Assembly (NCBI GenBank): GCA_036280655.1
Contig: DASUQI010000041.1
Location: 62,001-126,000, forward strand
Source: DASSJM01 sp036280655
GTDB taxonomy: Bacteria; Actinomycetota; UBA4738; HRBIN12
Direction: 5' to 3'
Length of the DNA stretch: 64,000 bases
Part shown: positions 16,595-26,400 of the stretch, piece after piece
Numbering within the stretch: position 1 is the stretch's first letter
Layout of the letters: each line of letters starts with the position of its first letter
The notes under the pieces: generated by a model
Database searches by the model: none
What the model was told of the DNA's origin: nothing
What the model saw: only the letters and a program-made list of their open reading frames with translations
Program-made: the position numbers and the translations under genes

Positions 16595-17572
16595 GTGGAG
16601 GCCAAGGAACAACCCGCACTCGACTGGCAGCGATTCGCCGAGCGGTTCCGCGTCATCGAGGAGAACGTCGAGAAGGTCGTCCAGGGCAAGCAGCCCGAGA
16701 TCAGGCTCGCCCTGGCGGCCCTCGTGGCCGAGGGCCACATCCTGATCGAGGACGTGCCCGGGGTGGGCAAGACGATGCTCGCGAAGGCGATGGCCCGGTC
16801 GATCGACTGTTCGTTCAAACGCATCCAGTTCACCCCCGACCTGCTGCCCACCGACGTGACCGGCGTGAACGTGTTCAACCAGGAGCGGGGCGACTTCGAG
16901 TTCAAGCCGGCCGCGATCTTCGCCAACATCGTGCTGGGAGACGAGATCAACCGCGCGAGCCCCAAGACCCAGTCGGCGCTGCTCGAGTGCATGGAGGAGC
17001 GCCAGGTCACGGTCGACACGGAGACCTATCAGCTCGGCGCGCCGTTCATGGTGATCGCGACGCAGAACCCGATCGAGCACGAGGGCACCTACCCGCTTCC
17101 CGAGGCGCAGCTCGACCGCTTCATGATGCGGATCGGGCTCGGGTATCCCGCCACCGACGTGGAAGCGGAGATCCTCGCGACGCACGGGATCCGATCGACG
17201 CTGCCGGACATCGGCCCCGTGGCGGACGCGCTCGCCGTCCGCGAGATGATCGAGCAGGCGCGAGGCGTCCACGTCTCGCCGTCGGTCCGCCGGTACATCG
17301 TCGACCTCGTCGAGGCGACCCGCACGCACCCCGACGTCTACCTCGGCGCGAGCCCGCGCGCCTCGATCATGCTGCTCCGCGCCGCGCGCGCGATGGCCGC
17401 CGCCGAGGAGCGCGACTACGTGATCCCCGACGACGTGAAGGCGCTCGTCGTCCCGGTGCTCGCCCACCGGGTGATCGTCACGGCGGACGCCGTGATGGGC
17501 GGCCGGACGTCGCAGGCCGTGCTGACGGACCTCATGGGCGAGGTCGCGGTTCCCGTCACCGGGACGGCCTGA
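16595..17572 (+). CDS. MoxR-family AAA+ ATPase
   Basis: A 325-residue AAA+ ATPase of the MoxR branch, thought to act as a chaperone in assembly or activation of partner proteins. Visible motifs are Walker A (EDVPGVGKTMLAKAM), Walker B (VLGDEINRASPKTQSALLE), sensor 1 (ATQNPIEHEGTYPLPEAQLDRF) and the C-terminal lid with GASPRAS. GTG 16595 is preceded by GGAGGA at four bases. Its stop overlaps the ATG of the DUF58 gene by one base (TGATG), forming the common moxR-DUF58-transglutaminase operon. Confidence 0.93.
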   Translation: MEAKEQPALDWQRFAERFRVIEENVEKVVQGKQPEIRLALAALVAEGHILIEDVPGVGKTMLAKAMARSIDCSFKRIQFTPDLLPTDVTGVNVFNQERGDFEFKPAAIFANIVLGDEINRASPKTQSALLECMEERQVTVDTETYQLGAPFMVIATQNPIEHEGTYPLPEAQLDRFMMRIGLGYPATDVEAEILATHGIRSTLPDIGPVADALAVREMIEQARGVHVSPSVRRYIVDLVEATRTHPDVYLGASPRASIMLLRAARAMAAAEERDYVIPDDVKALVVPVLAHRVIVTADAVMGGRTSQAVLTDLMGEVAVPVTGTA

Positions 17573-18804
17573 TGCCCTCCGGGCGAGGGGTCCTGGTCTT
17601 CGCGGCCGGGATCGCCCTCTGGGCCGGCGCTCGCCTCCTCGGCTCCCCCACCCTGCACATGGTCTCGGTGGGACTCGTGCTGCTCCCGTTCGCCGCGGCG
17701 CTGTTCGCGCGCTGGAGCCGGCAGCGGCTGCGGATCCGCCGCAGGATCTCGGACACGCGCGTCCAGCCGGGGCAGCGCGTCCACGTCGAGCTCGAGATCG
17801 AGAACCAAGCCCCCGCGCAGACCTCGTTCCTGCTCGTCGAGGACCGGCTGCCCTCACAGCTCGGCCGCTCCGCGCGGCTCGTGGTGGCCTCGCTCCCCGC
17901 GCGGGGCCGCCAGCGGGTCCGCTACTCGCTCACCCCCCACCAGCGCGGCCGGTACACGCTCGGTCCGCTCACCGCGGACCTGTCGGACCCGTTCGGGCTC
18001 ACGAAGCTGCGGGTCGAGTTCGACGAGCGCGACGAACTCGTGGTCGCGCCCGAGGTGGAGGTCCTGGGCGGCGGGCCGGACTCGCCGTTCGGGATGACGA
18101 GCGGGCTCGCGCTCGCGAAGCACCTGTTCCGGACGGGCGACGAGTTCTACACGATGCGCCCGTACGTCGAGGGCGACGACCTGCGGCGGATCCACTGGCC
18201 GAGCGTTGCCCGCAGCGGCGAGCTCATGATCCGCCAGGACGAGTCGACCCAGAAGTCGACGGCGGTCCTGTTCGTGGACACGCGCGACGCCGCCGTCGGG
18301 CAGACCCACACGCCGTCGTTCGAGAAGGTCGTCTCCGTCGCGGCCTCGCTCGGGGTCCTCCTCATCCGGTACGGGTTCTCGCTCAAGCTCGCGACGACCC
18401 AGATGCCGCCCCAGCGCGTGGGCGAGGAGAGCCTGCTCGACGTGCTCGCCGGCGTCAGCCACCACTCCTCTCGGGCCCTCTCCACCGGCCTCACGCGGCT
18501 CCGGATGGTCGCGGCGAGCGACACCACGCTCGTCGTCGCCGGGGCCCCGCCCGCCCCGACCGAGCTCTCCTCCTGGCTCCGCGTGGGGGCGATGTTCGGG
18601 CCGAAGGTGGGCGTGTTCGTCCATCCCACCGATCCAGACACGCTCCCGCCGGACCGGCGGGCACAGCTCGAGGGGCGCGCCTCGCAGGCGCGGATGTCCC
18701 TGTCACGCTCGGGATGGGAGATCGTCGTTCTTCCACCGTCACGGAGATTGCGAGAGCTATGGCACGTCGAGCGGACCCAACCCCTGGTCACCAGCGGCTC
18801 CTAG
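17572..18804 (+). CDS. DUF58 membrane-anchored protein
   Basis: A 410-residue protein with two N-terminal hydrophobic segments and a DUF58 core carrying the hallmark YVEGDDLRRIHWPSVARSGELMIRQDE region (shown as PYVEGDDLRRIHW plus ARSGELMIRQ). DUF58 proteins accompany MoxR ATPases and are often related to von Willebrand A folds; their exact substrate is unknown. ATG 17572 overlaps the moxR stop. The 3' end overlaps the next gene by 46 bases. Confidence 0.9.
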   Translation: MPSGRGVLVFAAGIALWAGARLLGSPTLHMVSVGLVLLPFAAALFARWSRQRLRIRRRISDTRVQPGQRVHVELEIENQAPAQTSFLLVEDRLPSQLGRSARLVVASLPARGRQRVRYSLTPHQRGRYTLGPLTADLSDPFGLTKLRVEFDERDELVVAPEVEVLGGGPDSPFGMTSGLALAKHLFRTGDEFYTMRPYVEGDDLRRIHWPSVARSGELMIRQDESTQKSTAVLFVDTRDAAVGQTHTPSFEKVVSVAASLGVLLIRYGFSLKLATTQMPPQRVGEESLLDVLAGVSHHSSRALSTGLTRLRMVAASDTTLVVAGAPPAPTELSSWLRVGAMFGPKVGVFVHPTDPDTLPPDRRAQLEGRASQARMSLSRSGWEIVVLPPSRRLRELWHVERTQPLVTSGS

Positions 18805-21092
18805 GGCTGCTGGCGGTCGCGGGGCTCGCGGCGGCGACCGCGTTCGCGTTCGGACGTGTCTTCGCCGGGCGGCTGCCCACGTGGGAGCTCGTCGCCGCCG
18901 CGCTCGCGTCCGTCGCGATCGCCGCGTTGTTCGAGCGCCGCGGGCTGCTGCTCGCCACGCTGGCGAGCCTCGCCGGGCTCGTCCTCGCCATCACGTGGAT
19001 CGTCCTCCCGCAGACGGCCTGGTTCGGCCTGCCGACGCTCCGAACGCTCCGGGCGGTCGGTCGGTCGCTCGAGTACGTGGGACAGCAGGCGCGCCTCCGC
19101 GTCGCCCCGACACCGCCGCTGCCGCCCCTGATGCTCGCGGCGGTGACGGCCGTTTGGACCGCCTCGTTCTCGGCGCACGCCCTGGCGATCCGGGCCGGGA
19201 GCCCGCTGCTCGCGGTGCTGCCGCCGATCGCGCTCGTCGGCTTCGCCGACACCGTGCTCGACGACGGGGCCCGGCCCGTCTACGCAGTAGTGTTGCTCTG
19301 CGCCGCGCTCGCGGTGATCTTCTCCGACGGACTTCGCCGGATCCGCCAGTGGGGACCGGTCTGGTCGAGCTCCCGGTCGCATCGGCTCGGGTCCTCCGTG
19401 AAGGGCTCCCGGCCGGTGGCGGCGGCCGTCGTGCTCGCCGCGGTCCTCGTCCCCGGCATCCTGCCGGGGTTCCGCTCCGGCCCCCTCGTCGACGTGTCGA
19501 CCGACAGCGGGCAAGGCTTCGACCTGAACGGGTTCATCTCGATCCAGGCACAGCTCGACGACGACGAGCCGGTCGACCTGTTCGAGGTCGACGCCGAAGA
19601 GGGGAGGTACTGGCGTACACGCGCGTACGAGGTTTTCGACGGCGCGAACTTCTCCAGCAGCGACCCGCTCAGCGAGGAGGGAGCCCTGGTCTATACCCCG
19701 CCGGCCGAGCTGCCGGGGGGTGGTGAAGCGGCGGTACCGGACGATGCTCCCAGCCGCTCGTACGTCTTCCGCATCCTGCAAGGTACGGAGGCACCGTGGC
19801 TGCCCCTCCCACAGGGGACGGAGTCGCTCAACGTCGCCGTGGACCAGTTCAGATACGACCCATTCGACGGGCAGGTGCTCGTTGACGGCGGCCTGGACGC
19901 GGCCCTCGAATACTCGGCGAAGGCTCGATGGGTCGCCCCGACGCCCGCGCAGCTGGACGCCGCGTCCTTGGAGATGCTCAACCCCGAGCAGTACGGCGAT
20001 TGGACCCGTGTGCCGGACTCGCTCGATCCCCGGGTCGGCGAGCTCGCGTTGGCGTGGACCGCGGCGGAGCCAAACCCGTATCGCAAGGTGCTGGCCATCC
20101 AGGATCGCCTGCGGGCTGGGGCCGACTTCTCCTACGACAAGAACGTCGACCTGATGGACAGCAGCGACGCCCTCCTCGAGTTCCTCACCGAGACGAGGGT
20201 CGGCGCGTGCCAGCAGTTCTCCGTCGCGATGGCGGCGATGGTCCGCTCGCTCGGATACCCGGCCCGGATCGCGAGCGGCTACCAGGCGGGGACCGAGACG
20301 GAGGACGGGACGTTCTTGGTGAAGAGCAGTGACGCACATGCCTGGGTCGAGGTGCTCTTCCCCGACTACGGCTGGCTGGCGTTCGAGCCCACCCCGGGCC
20401 GAGGGGTCCGAGTGGCGGCGATGGTCGACACATATCTGAACCCGACCGCGCCCGCCGAGCCGCCCCCTGGTGGACAAGGCCGACCCGGGCAGGAGCTCTC
20501 ACCCGGCGCCGGCGGCGCCGACGGCTGCGCGAACGCAGGCGTCCCTGGGCAGCTCTGCAACTCCGACTTCCTGAATCCGGGCGCCCCCGGCGGGGCGGAT
20601 GCGCTCCCACCCGGCTTCCTCCCGGGACAGGGCGCCGGGGGCCCCACGCCCGAGGACGAGTCCGGCTACTCCGTGCCCTACCGGTGGATCCTGCTCGGCC
20701 TGCTCGCCCTCGCCGGGATCCTGCTCATCGTGATCCCGATCGTGAAGGCCTCGGCCCGGCGCGTGGTACTCCGCCGCTCGAGGGAGCCGCGGGAGCACGT
20801 GCTCGCCGCGTACCGCGTGTTCGACGGCGAGGCCGCGGACATCGGGATGGGCCGCCGCGAGGGCGAGACGCTCGAGGAGCACCGGGCGCGACTGGCGGCG
20901 ACCGTGGCGTTCTCCGACGGCCACCTCGGCCGACTCACGGACGCGGCGGAGCGCGCCGCCTACGGCTCGACGGACCCCACGCGCGAGGAGGCGGACGCCT
21001 CGGTCCGCGACGCCCACGTCGCGATCAAGGACCTGCGCAAGCAGGCCGGCATGCTGCGTCGGATCGTCGGGACCTACCGCCCGGGCCTCTAG
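18759..21092 (+). CDS. TgpA-type membrane transglutaminase-like protein
   Basis: A 777-residue protein with five to six N-terminal membrane segments (DUF3488/TgpA-type), a periplasm-facing transglutaminase-like core, a Pro/Gly-rich linker, one more membrane segment (YRWILLGLLALAGILLIVIP) and a C-terminal DUF4129-like cytoplasmic tail. The cysteine-protease-type triad is present: Cys in GACQQFSVAM, His in SSDAHAWVEV and Asp in FPDYGWLAFEPTPG. Third gene of the moxR operon. ATG 18759 chosen over the upstream in-frame start at 18714, which lies deeper in the DUF58 gene. Confidence 0.9.
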   Translation: MARRADPTPGHQRLLGLLAVAGLAAATAFAFGRVFAGRLPTWELVAAALASVAIAALFERRGLLLATLASLAGLVLAITWIVLPQTAWFGLPTLRTLRAVGRSLEYVGQQARLRVAPTPPLPPLMLAAVTAVWTASFSAHALAIRAGSPLLAVLPPIALVGFADTVLDDGARPVYAVVLLCAALAVIFSDGLRRIRQWGPVWSSSRSHRLGSSVKGSRPVAAAVVLAAVLVPGILPGFRSGPLVDVSTDSGQGFDLNGFISIQAQLDDDEPVDLFEVDAEEGRYWRTRAYEVFDGANFSSSDPLSEEGALVYTPPAELPGGGEAAVPDDAPSRSYVFRILQGTEAPWLPLPQGTESLNVAVDQFRYDPFDGQVLVDGGLDAALEYSAKARWVAPTPAQLDAASLEMLNPEQYGDWTRVPDSLDPRVGELALAWTAAEPNPYRKVLAIQDRLRAGADFSYDKNVDLMDSSDALLEFLTETRVGACQQFSVAMAAMVRSLGYPARIASGYQAGTETEDGTFLVKSSDAHAWVEVLFPDYGWLAFEPTPGRGVRVAAMVDTYLNPTAPAEPPPGGQGRPGQELSPGAGGADGCANAGVPGQLCNSDFLNPGAPGGADALPPGFLPGQGAGGPTPEDESGYSVPYRWILLGLLALAGILLIVIPIVKASARRVVLRRSREPREHVLAAYRVFDGEAADIGMGRREGETLEEHRARLAATVAFSDGHLGRLTDAAERAAYGSTDPTREEADASVRDAHVAIKDLRKQAGMLRRIVGTYRPGL

Positions 21093-21113
21093 CCCGCGGA
21101 TCGTGACCTTCGG

Positions 21114-21596
21114 TCAGCGGCCGGTCTGCGCGTGCGCGGCCGCCTCGCGAAGCGCGCGAACGAACCGCTCCCGGTCGTCCCTGAACTGGCCGACCTTCAC
21201 CTCGACGCCGGTCGCGATCTCGTCGATCGCCACGAAGAACGCGAGCTGACCCTCGCGGAGCGCGTCGATGATCTCGCCGTTCCGCCTCGCGATCTTGAAG
21301 ATGCTCACCCCGTCCGTGATCAGCTTGACCTCGGACAGGTGCTTGTCCAGGGCGGCCCGGCGGTTCAGGTAGTCCCACGCCCTCCGGACGCGCTGCAGCG
21401 ACATCCCGCTGTCCAGGAGCGACCGCACGACCTTGAGCGCTACGAGGTCACGGAACGAATACAACCTCGGGACGCCGGGTCGCCCGCCCGTCTTCTGGAC
21501 CGAGGGCGTGACGAGCCCGATCTGGTCCCAATACCTCAGCTGGCGGGGGGAACACCCGGTGAACTTCGTCGCTTGATGTGCGGTGAAGCCCTCCAT
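21114..21596 (-). CDS. MerR-family transcriptional regulator
   Basis: A 160-residue protein with an N-terminal winged-helix MerR domain (FTAHQATKFTGCSPRQLRYWDQIGLVTPS, shown here as CSPRQLRYWDQIGLV) and RLYSFRDLVALKVVRSLLDSG, then a coiled dimerisation helix and a short C-terminal domain without metal-binding cysteines. It converges on the transglutaminase gene. Effector and targets are unknown. It resembles actinobacterial MerR regulators that control growth genes, but that is only an impression. Confidence 0.85.
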   Translation of the reverse strand: MEGFTAHQATKFTGCSPRQLRYWDQIGLVTPSVQKTGGRPGVPRLYSFRDLVALKVVRSLLDSGMSLQRVRRAWDYLNRRAALDKHLSEVKLITDGVSIFKIARRNGEIIDALREGQLAFFVAIDEIATGVEVKVGQFRDDRERFVRALREAAAHAQTGR

Positions 21597-21806
21597 CTAG
21601 GAACGCGCGCCCTCCGACGAGACCGTTTCCTCACGACGACACCAACGCGTTCCGTCGGCTCGTCGAGGGAAGTCTCGACGTTCGGTCGACGGTCACGCCC
21701 CCGGGGAAGGTGACGAATGTTGTACTCCAGCGGCGCGTGCGGTGGCAAGCCGAAAAACGTCAACGCGGCGAACATTTCCGCGCGACGTCGGCGCCGACCT
21801 GCGACG
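21597..21806. other. Intergenic stretch between the MerR and DUF3040 genes
   Basis: About 210 bases upstream of the MerR gene and downstream of the DUF3040 gene. I see no gene, tRNA or clear terminator. A possible promoter for the MerR gene could not be assigned with confidence. Confidence 0.4.
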
Positions 21807-22184
21807 TCAGGAATCGGGTGGCGGCTGCGGGGGGTTGCGGAATCGGCCGGCGAGACGCGCCAGCAATCCGGTGATCGAGAACCGCCCCGATTGCTGCTGC
21901 ATCGCGCGGACCTGGTCGCGTCCGAGTGCCTTCAGGTAGCGATAGATGAGAAGCGAGGAGGCGAGCATCACGCAGAACCCCACCGCCGCGACCCAGAGCG
22001 ACACGGGGAAGGCCATCAGCATCAGGAAACCCGCGAGGAAGGCGAGGGCGGACCAACGGATGCGCCGCGCGAGGTGGGTGTAGAGCGAGGTCCTGCTCAC
22101 GGCCTCGGCCAGCCGTGGGTCCTCCTGCGACAGGCGCTGCTCGATGTCGTCGAGGATGCGCTGCTCGTCGGGCGAAAGCGGCAT
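21807..22184 (-). CDS. DUF3040 family small membrane protein
   Basis: A 125-residue protein starting MPLSPDEQRILDDIEQRL, the signature of the actinobacterial DUF3040 family, followed by two adjacent membrane segments (about residues 45-90) and a short cytoplasmic tail. Function unknown. ATG 22184 is preceded by GGGAG at eight bases; the longer frame from 22238 adds unrelated residues. A TATAAT element lies about 30 bases upstream. Confidence 0.85.
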   Translation of the reverse strand: MPLSPDEQRILDDIEQRLSQEDPRLAEAVSRTSLYTHLARRIRWSALAFLAGFLMLMAFPVSLWVAAVGFCVMLASSLLIYRYLKALGRDQVRAMQQQSGRFSITGLLARLAGRFRNPPQPPPDS

Positions 22185-22215
22185 TCCCGCAACTCCCAGC
22201 TCGTTTGATCGCCCC

Positions 22216-22221
22216 ATTATA
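22216..22221 (-). promoter_or_regulatory. -10 element TATAAT upstream of the DUF3040 gene
   Basis: A consensus TATAAT on the minus strand, 31 bases before the ATG of the DUF3040 gene. No good -35 match is found 16-18 bases further upstream. Confidence 0.45.
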
Positions 22222-22256
22222 GGAACGGCCTGCGTCACACGAGAAGGGAGGGGTGT

Positions 22257-23471
22257 CTACCTGGTCCGACGCTCGAGCAGAGTGGCCGGCTTCGCCGATC
22301 CGCGTCCGAATCGCCGCTCGATCCGGTCGACCGCCCGCTCGAGGTCGCCCCACCGCTCGCCGCGAAGGAGCGCGAGCTGTTCCTCCCCCGCCGCCACCAG
22401 GCCGGTCGCCGCGACCCCGAGGAGGCGGACCCGCCGGCGGGCGCCGGGGAGCGCCGCGAACAGCTCGGACACCACCCGATACACGTCGGCCCCCAGGTCG
22501 GTGGAGGCCGGGACGGTCCTGGAGCGGGTGAGCGTCGTGAAGTTGGCGAGCCGGATCTTCAGCGTGATCGTCCTCGCCCGGTACCCGTCCGAGCGAAGGC
22601 GCGCGGCGACCCTCTGGGAGAGCGCGAGCGCCTCGCGCAGGAGCTCCCGCTCGTCGTCCAGGTCCCGGTCGAACGTCTCCTCGTGGCTCACCGACTTCGG
22701 CGGCTCGTAGGGCACGACGCCGCGCTCGTCCACGCCCCGTGCGCGGTCGAGCAGGTCGCGGGCGTGCTGCTCGCCGAGGACCCGTTCGAGCACGGCGGCG
22801 GGCGTTCGAGCGAGGTCCCCGACCGTCCGGATGCCGAGCCGCCCGAGGACCTCGCCGGTCTTCTCGCCCACCCCCCAGAGGGCGCGGGCGGGGAGCGGGT
22901 CCAGGAACGCGTCCACGTCCTCGGCGGCCACGACCACCAGCCCGTCCGGCTTGGCCGCGCGGGAGCCGAGCTTGGCGACGAGCTTGGAGGGCGCCACCCC
23001 CACGGAGCAGGACACGCCGATCCCCTCGCGGACCTCGCGCCGGATCTTCTCGGCGATCTCGGGCGGCGGGCCGAACAGCACGGTGGCGCCGGACACGTCG
23101 AGGAACGCCTCGTCGAGCGCGATCGGCTCGACGAGCGGCGTGACCCCGAGCAGGAGCTCGCGGAACCGGTTCGAGTGCGCCTGGTAGGACTCGAAGTCCG
23201 GCGGCACGAAGACCGCGTCCGGGCATAGGCGGCGGGCCCGGACCGCAGGCATCGCGTTGCGGATCCCGAACGCCCGCGCCGCGTAGGAGGCGGACATCAC
23301 GACCCCTCGCGCCCCGGCGCCTCCCACGACCACCGGCTTGCCCACGAGGCTCGGGTCCTTCAGCACCTCGACCGAGGCGTAGAACGCGTCGAGGTCGACG
23401 TGCAGGATCGGTTCGGACGTCCGCGCCCGGGCCATCGGTCGCGAGCGTACCGCCTCCCGCGCCGCGCTCAT
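22257..23471 (-). CDS. dinB: Y-family DNA polymerase IV (DinB)
   Basis: Error-prone translesion polymerase. The 404-residue product has the catalytic motif HVDLDAFYASVE (first metal Asp at residue 26), the palm motif ALDEAFLDV, the helix-hairpin-helix WGVGEKTGEVLGRLGIRTVGDL and a little-finger domain. ATG 23471 overlaps the dnaE stop as ATGA; an internal ATG at 23435 would give a shorter N-terminus nearer to DinB norms, so the start is not settled. Last gene of the LexA-box operon. No catalytic-site degeneration of the ImuB type is seen. Confidence 0.93.
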   Translation of the reverse strand: MSAAREAVRSRPMARARTSEPILHVDLDAFYASVEVLKDPSLVGKPVVVGGAGARGVVMSASYAARAFGIRNAMPAVRARRLCPDAVFVPPDFESYQAHSNRFRELLLGVTPLVEPIALDEAFLDVSGATVLFGPPPEIAEKIRREVREGIGVSCSVGVAPSKLVAKLGSRAAKPDGLVVVAAEDVDAFLDPLPARALWGVGEKTGEVLGRLGIRTVGDLARTPAAVLERVLGEQHARDLLDRARGVDERGVVPYEPPKSVSHEETFDRDLDDERELLREALALSQRVAARLRSDGYRARTITLKIRLANFTTLTRSRTVPASTDLGADVYRVVSELFAALPGARRRVRLLGVAATGLVAAGEEQLALLRGERWGDLERAVDRIERRFGRGSAKPATLLERRTR

Positions 23472-26400
23472 CGCCCCGCCGACCCGCCGCTCGAGTGCCA
23501 GAGCTTGCGCGGGACCGCCGCCCCGGGTGCCGGACCCTCGTGCGCGAGCGCCTCGGCGAGGCGGCCATCGCCTCGGGCGCGGTGGAGCGCCGTGAGGTCC
23601 CAGACGTCCTCGGCGATCACGGAGACGCCCTTCTTCCCCGTCCGGCGCACGGTCCCCACGACCGCGAGCAGGAACGAGTGGAACACGGTCTTGGCGACCT
23701 TCGGCTGGACGCTCTCGAACACGACCACCTCGACCGGCCCGGTGGCGTCGTCGAGCGTGAGGAAGATGATCCGCTGGCCGCTCCGGATCGCGGGGGTCTG
23801 CGACGCCACCTTCACGCCGGCGACCATGACCCGCCGGTCGGATCGGCACCCGGGCAGGTCCTTCGAACGGGTCACGTCGAGGTCCGCGAGCAGTGGCTCG
23901 AAGAAGGTCACGAGGTGTCGGCTCGCGTCCAAGCCGAGCACCTCGAGCTCGGCCCGCACCCGCTCGGCGTCCGTGTACTCGGGGAGGGAGAAGGCGGGCC
24001 GCGATGACCGCCGGTCTTCCGGCGGCTTCTTCCCTCCTCTCGGCGCGGGCGGGTGCAGGTCGAACGCCAACTGATCTCCAACGCGTTGGGGGGCGGTCGT
24101 CATCGCCGCGTAGAGCCGGTCGCGGCGCGTACCCCGGTCGATCGCGTCGAACCCGCCCGCGTGCGCGATCGCCTCGACCACCGGCTTCGAAACCGTCGTC
24201 CGCCGCAGGAAGTCCCCCACGTCCGCGAACGCCCGGTCTGCGCGGGCCTCGAGGATCGAGCGGATCTCGGCGTCCGAGATCCCGTGCACGTCCTGCAGCG
24301 CGAGACGGATCCCGTACCCACCCTCGGCCGCCTCGACCACGTACTCGGGCTCGGAGGCGTTCACGTCGAGCGGCAGGATCGGGATGCCGTGCCCGCGGGC
24401 GTCCTCGAGCAGCAGCCGTCGCGGGTACATGCCGGGGTCGTGCGTGAGGATGCCCGCGAGGAAGTGCGCCGGGTAGTGCGTCTTCAGCCAGGCGGACTGG
24501 TACGTCGGCACGGCGAACGCCGCCGCGTGGGCCTTACAGAACCCGAACGACGCGAACTGCGCGACGTCGTCCCACGTCCTCTCGGCGACCTCGTCAGGGA
24601 CCCCCCGGGCTCTCGCGCGCCGGAGGAAGTCCGCCCGCAGGCCGGGCAGCATCGCGTCCTCGTCGAGGTGGCGGCGGATGTAGTCGGCTTCGGTGAGGCT
24701 GCAGCCGCCCATTGCGGCCAGGGTCCGCATCACCTGCTCGTGGTAGACGATGACGCCGAACGTCTCCCGGAGCGCCGGCCGGAGCGAGGGGTGCACGTAG
24801 GTCGGCGCCTCCATCCCGGCGCGCCGCCGCAGGTACGGGTTGATCATGTCGGACTTCACCGGGCCCGGCCGGAACAGCGAGATGTCGACGATCAGGTCCT
24901 CCCACCGCGTCGGCTGGAGCTTCTGCAGGAGCTCGCGCTGGCCGGGCGACTCGATCTGGAAGCACCCGAGTGTGTCCGAGGCCCGGATCAGCTCGAACGT
25001 CGGCTCGTCGTCGGTGGGGACCTCGTCGAGGTCGACCTTCACGTGCTCGGTGCGGGCGATCTCGTCCAGGGCGTGCCGCATCGACGAGAGCATCCGCACC
25101 CCGAGCACGTCGAGCTTCAGGTAGCCGAGCAGCTCGACGTCGTCCTTGTCGGCCTGGATCACCCGGTACCCCTGGAACGAGCGTTCGAGCGGGACGCGCC
25201 GCACGAGGTCGTCGTTCGACAGGACGATCCCCGAGGGGTGGAGCGCGATGTGGCGCGGGAAGCCGTCGAGGCGTTCGGCCACGCGGAACAGGAGCTCGAG
25301 CTGGCCGGCGTTCAGGTTCGACCCGGCGAGCTCGGGCAGGCGCTCGATCGCCGCCTGGAGGTCCCGGGCGCCGATGTGCGGGAACGACTTCGCGACCACG
25401 TCGAGCTCGGGCTCGGGCAGGCCGAGCGCCTTGCCCACCTCGCGGACGGCGGCGCGTGCGCGGTAGGTGTCGATCATCGCGACGCACGCGCACCGGTCGT
25501 CGCCGTAGCGCGAGAGCACCATGTCGTAGACGTCCTCGCGGCGGGCCGACTCCACGTCGACGTCGATGTCGGGGAGCTCGTCGCGCATCGGGTTCAGGAA
25601 CCGCTCGAACGCGAGGTCGTGACGGACGGCGTCGACGTCCGAGATGCCGGTCAGGTAGCACACGAGCGAACCCGCGGCGCTCCCCCGGCACGCGCAGCGG
25701 ATCCCCATCGCCTTCACGTCGGCCACGACATCGGCAACGGTCAGGAAGTACGCCGAGTACCCGAGGCGGTGGATCAGCGAGAGCTCGTGGTTCAGGCGAT
25801 CCTTCACGCGGGCGGTCGCCTTCATCCCCCGTCGTTCGATGCCGCGCCAGCACCGTTCGGCCAGGATCGAGGAGGCGCTCCGCCCGGGCGGCGTCGGGAA
25901 GTCGGGGAAGTTCACGGACCGCAGGCCGAGGTCGAACGCGCACGACTCGGCGATCTCGTGCGAGGCGGTCGCGAGGTCCGGGCGCTCGTCGAACAGCGCC
26001 CGCATCTCGCTCGCCGGCTTCAGCCACCCCTCGGCGTTGCGGCGGGACACGTTCGTGCGACTGATCGGGACGAGCTCGCGCATGCACTCGAGCGCGTCGG
26101 CCAGGAACGCGTCCTCGGGGACGAGGTACCGGACCGGATTCGTGGCGACGGCCCGGACCTCGGCGCGCTCGGCCAGGCGCAGGAGCGACCGGATCTGCCG
26201 GTCCGAGTCCTCCTCGAGCCGGTGCTGCACGGCGACGAACGCCCGCTCGCCGAACGCGTCCCGGTACGGCTCGAGCGCTCTGCGGCCCGCGTCGATCCGC
26301 CCGGCGGTCGCGAGCGCCCCCGGCGGCGAGTCCGGTCCGAGGAGCGCGACGAGCCCGCCGGCGTGCGCGCAGACCTGTTCGGGGGTGAGCGAGGGGTCGC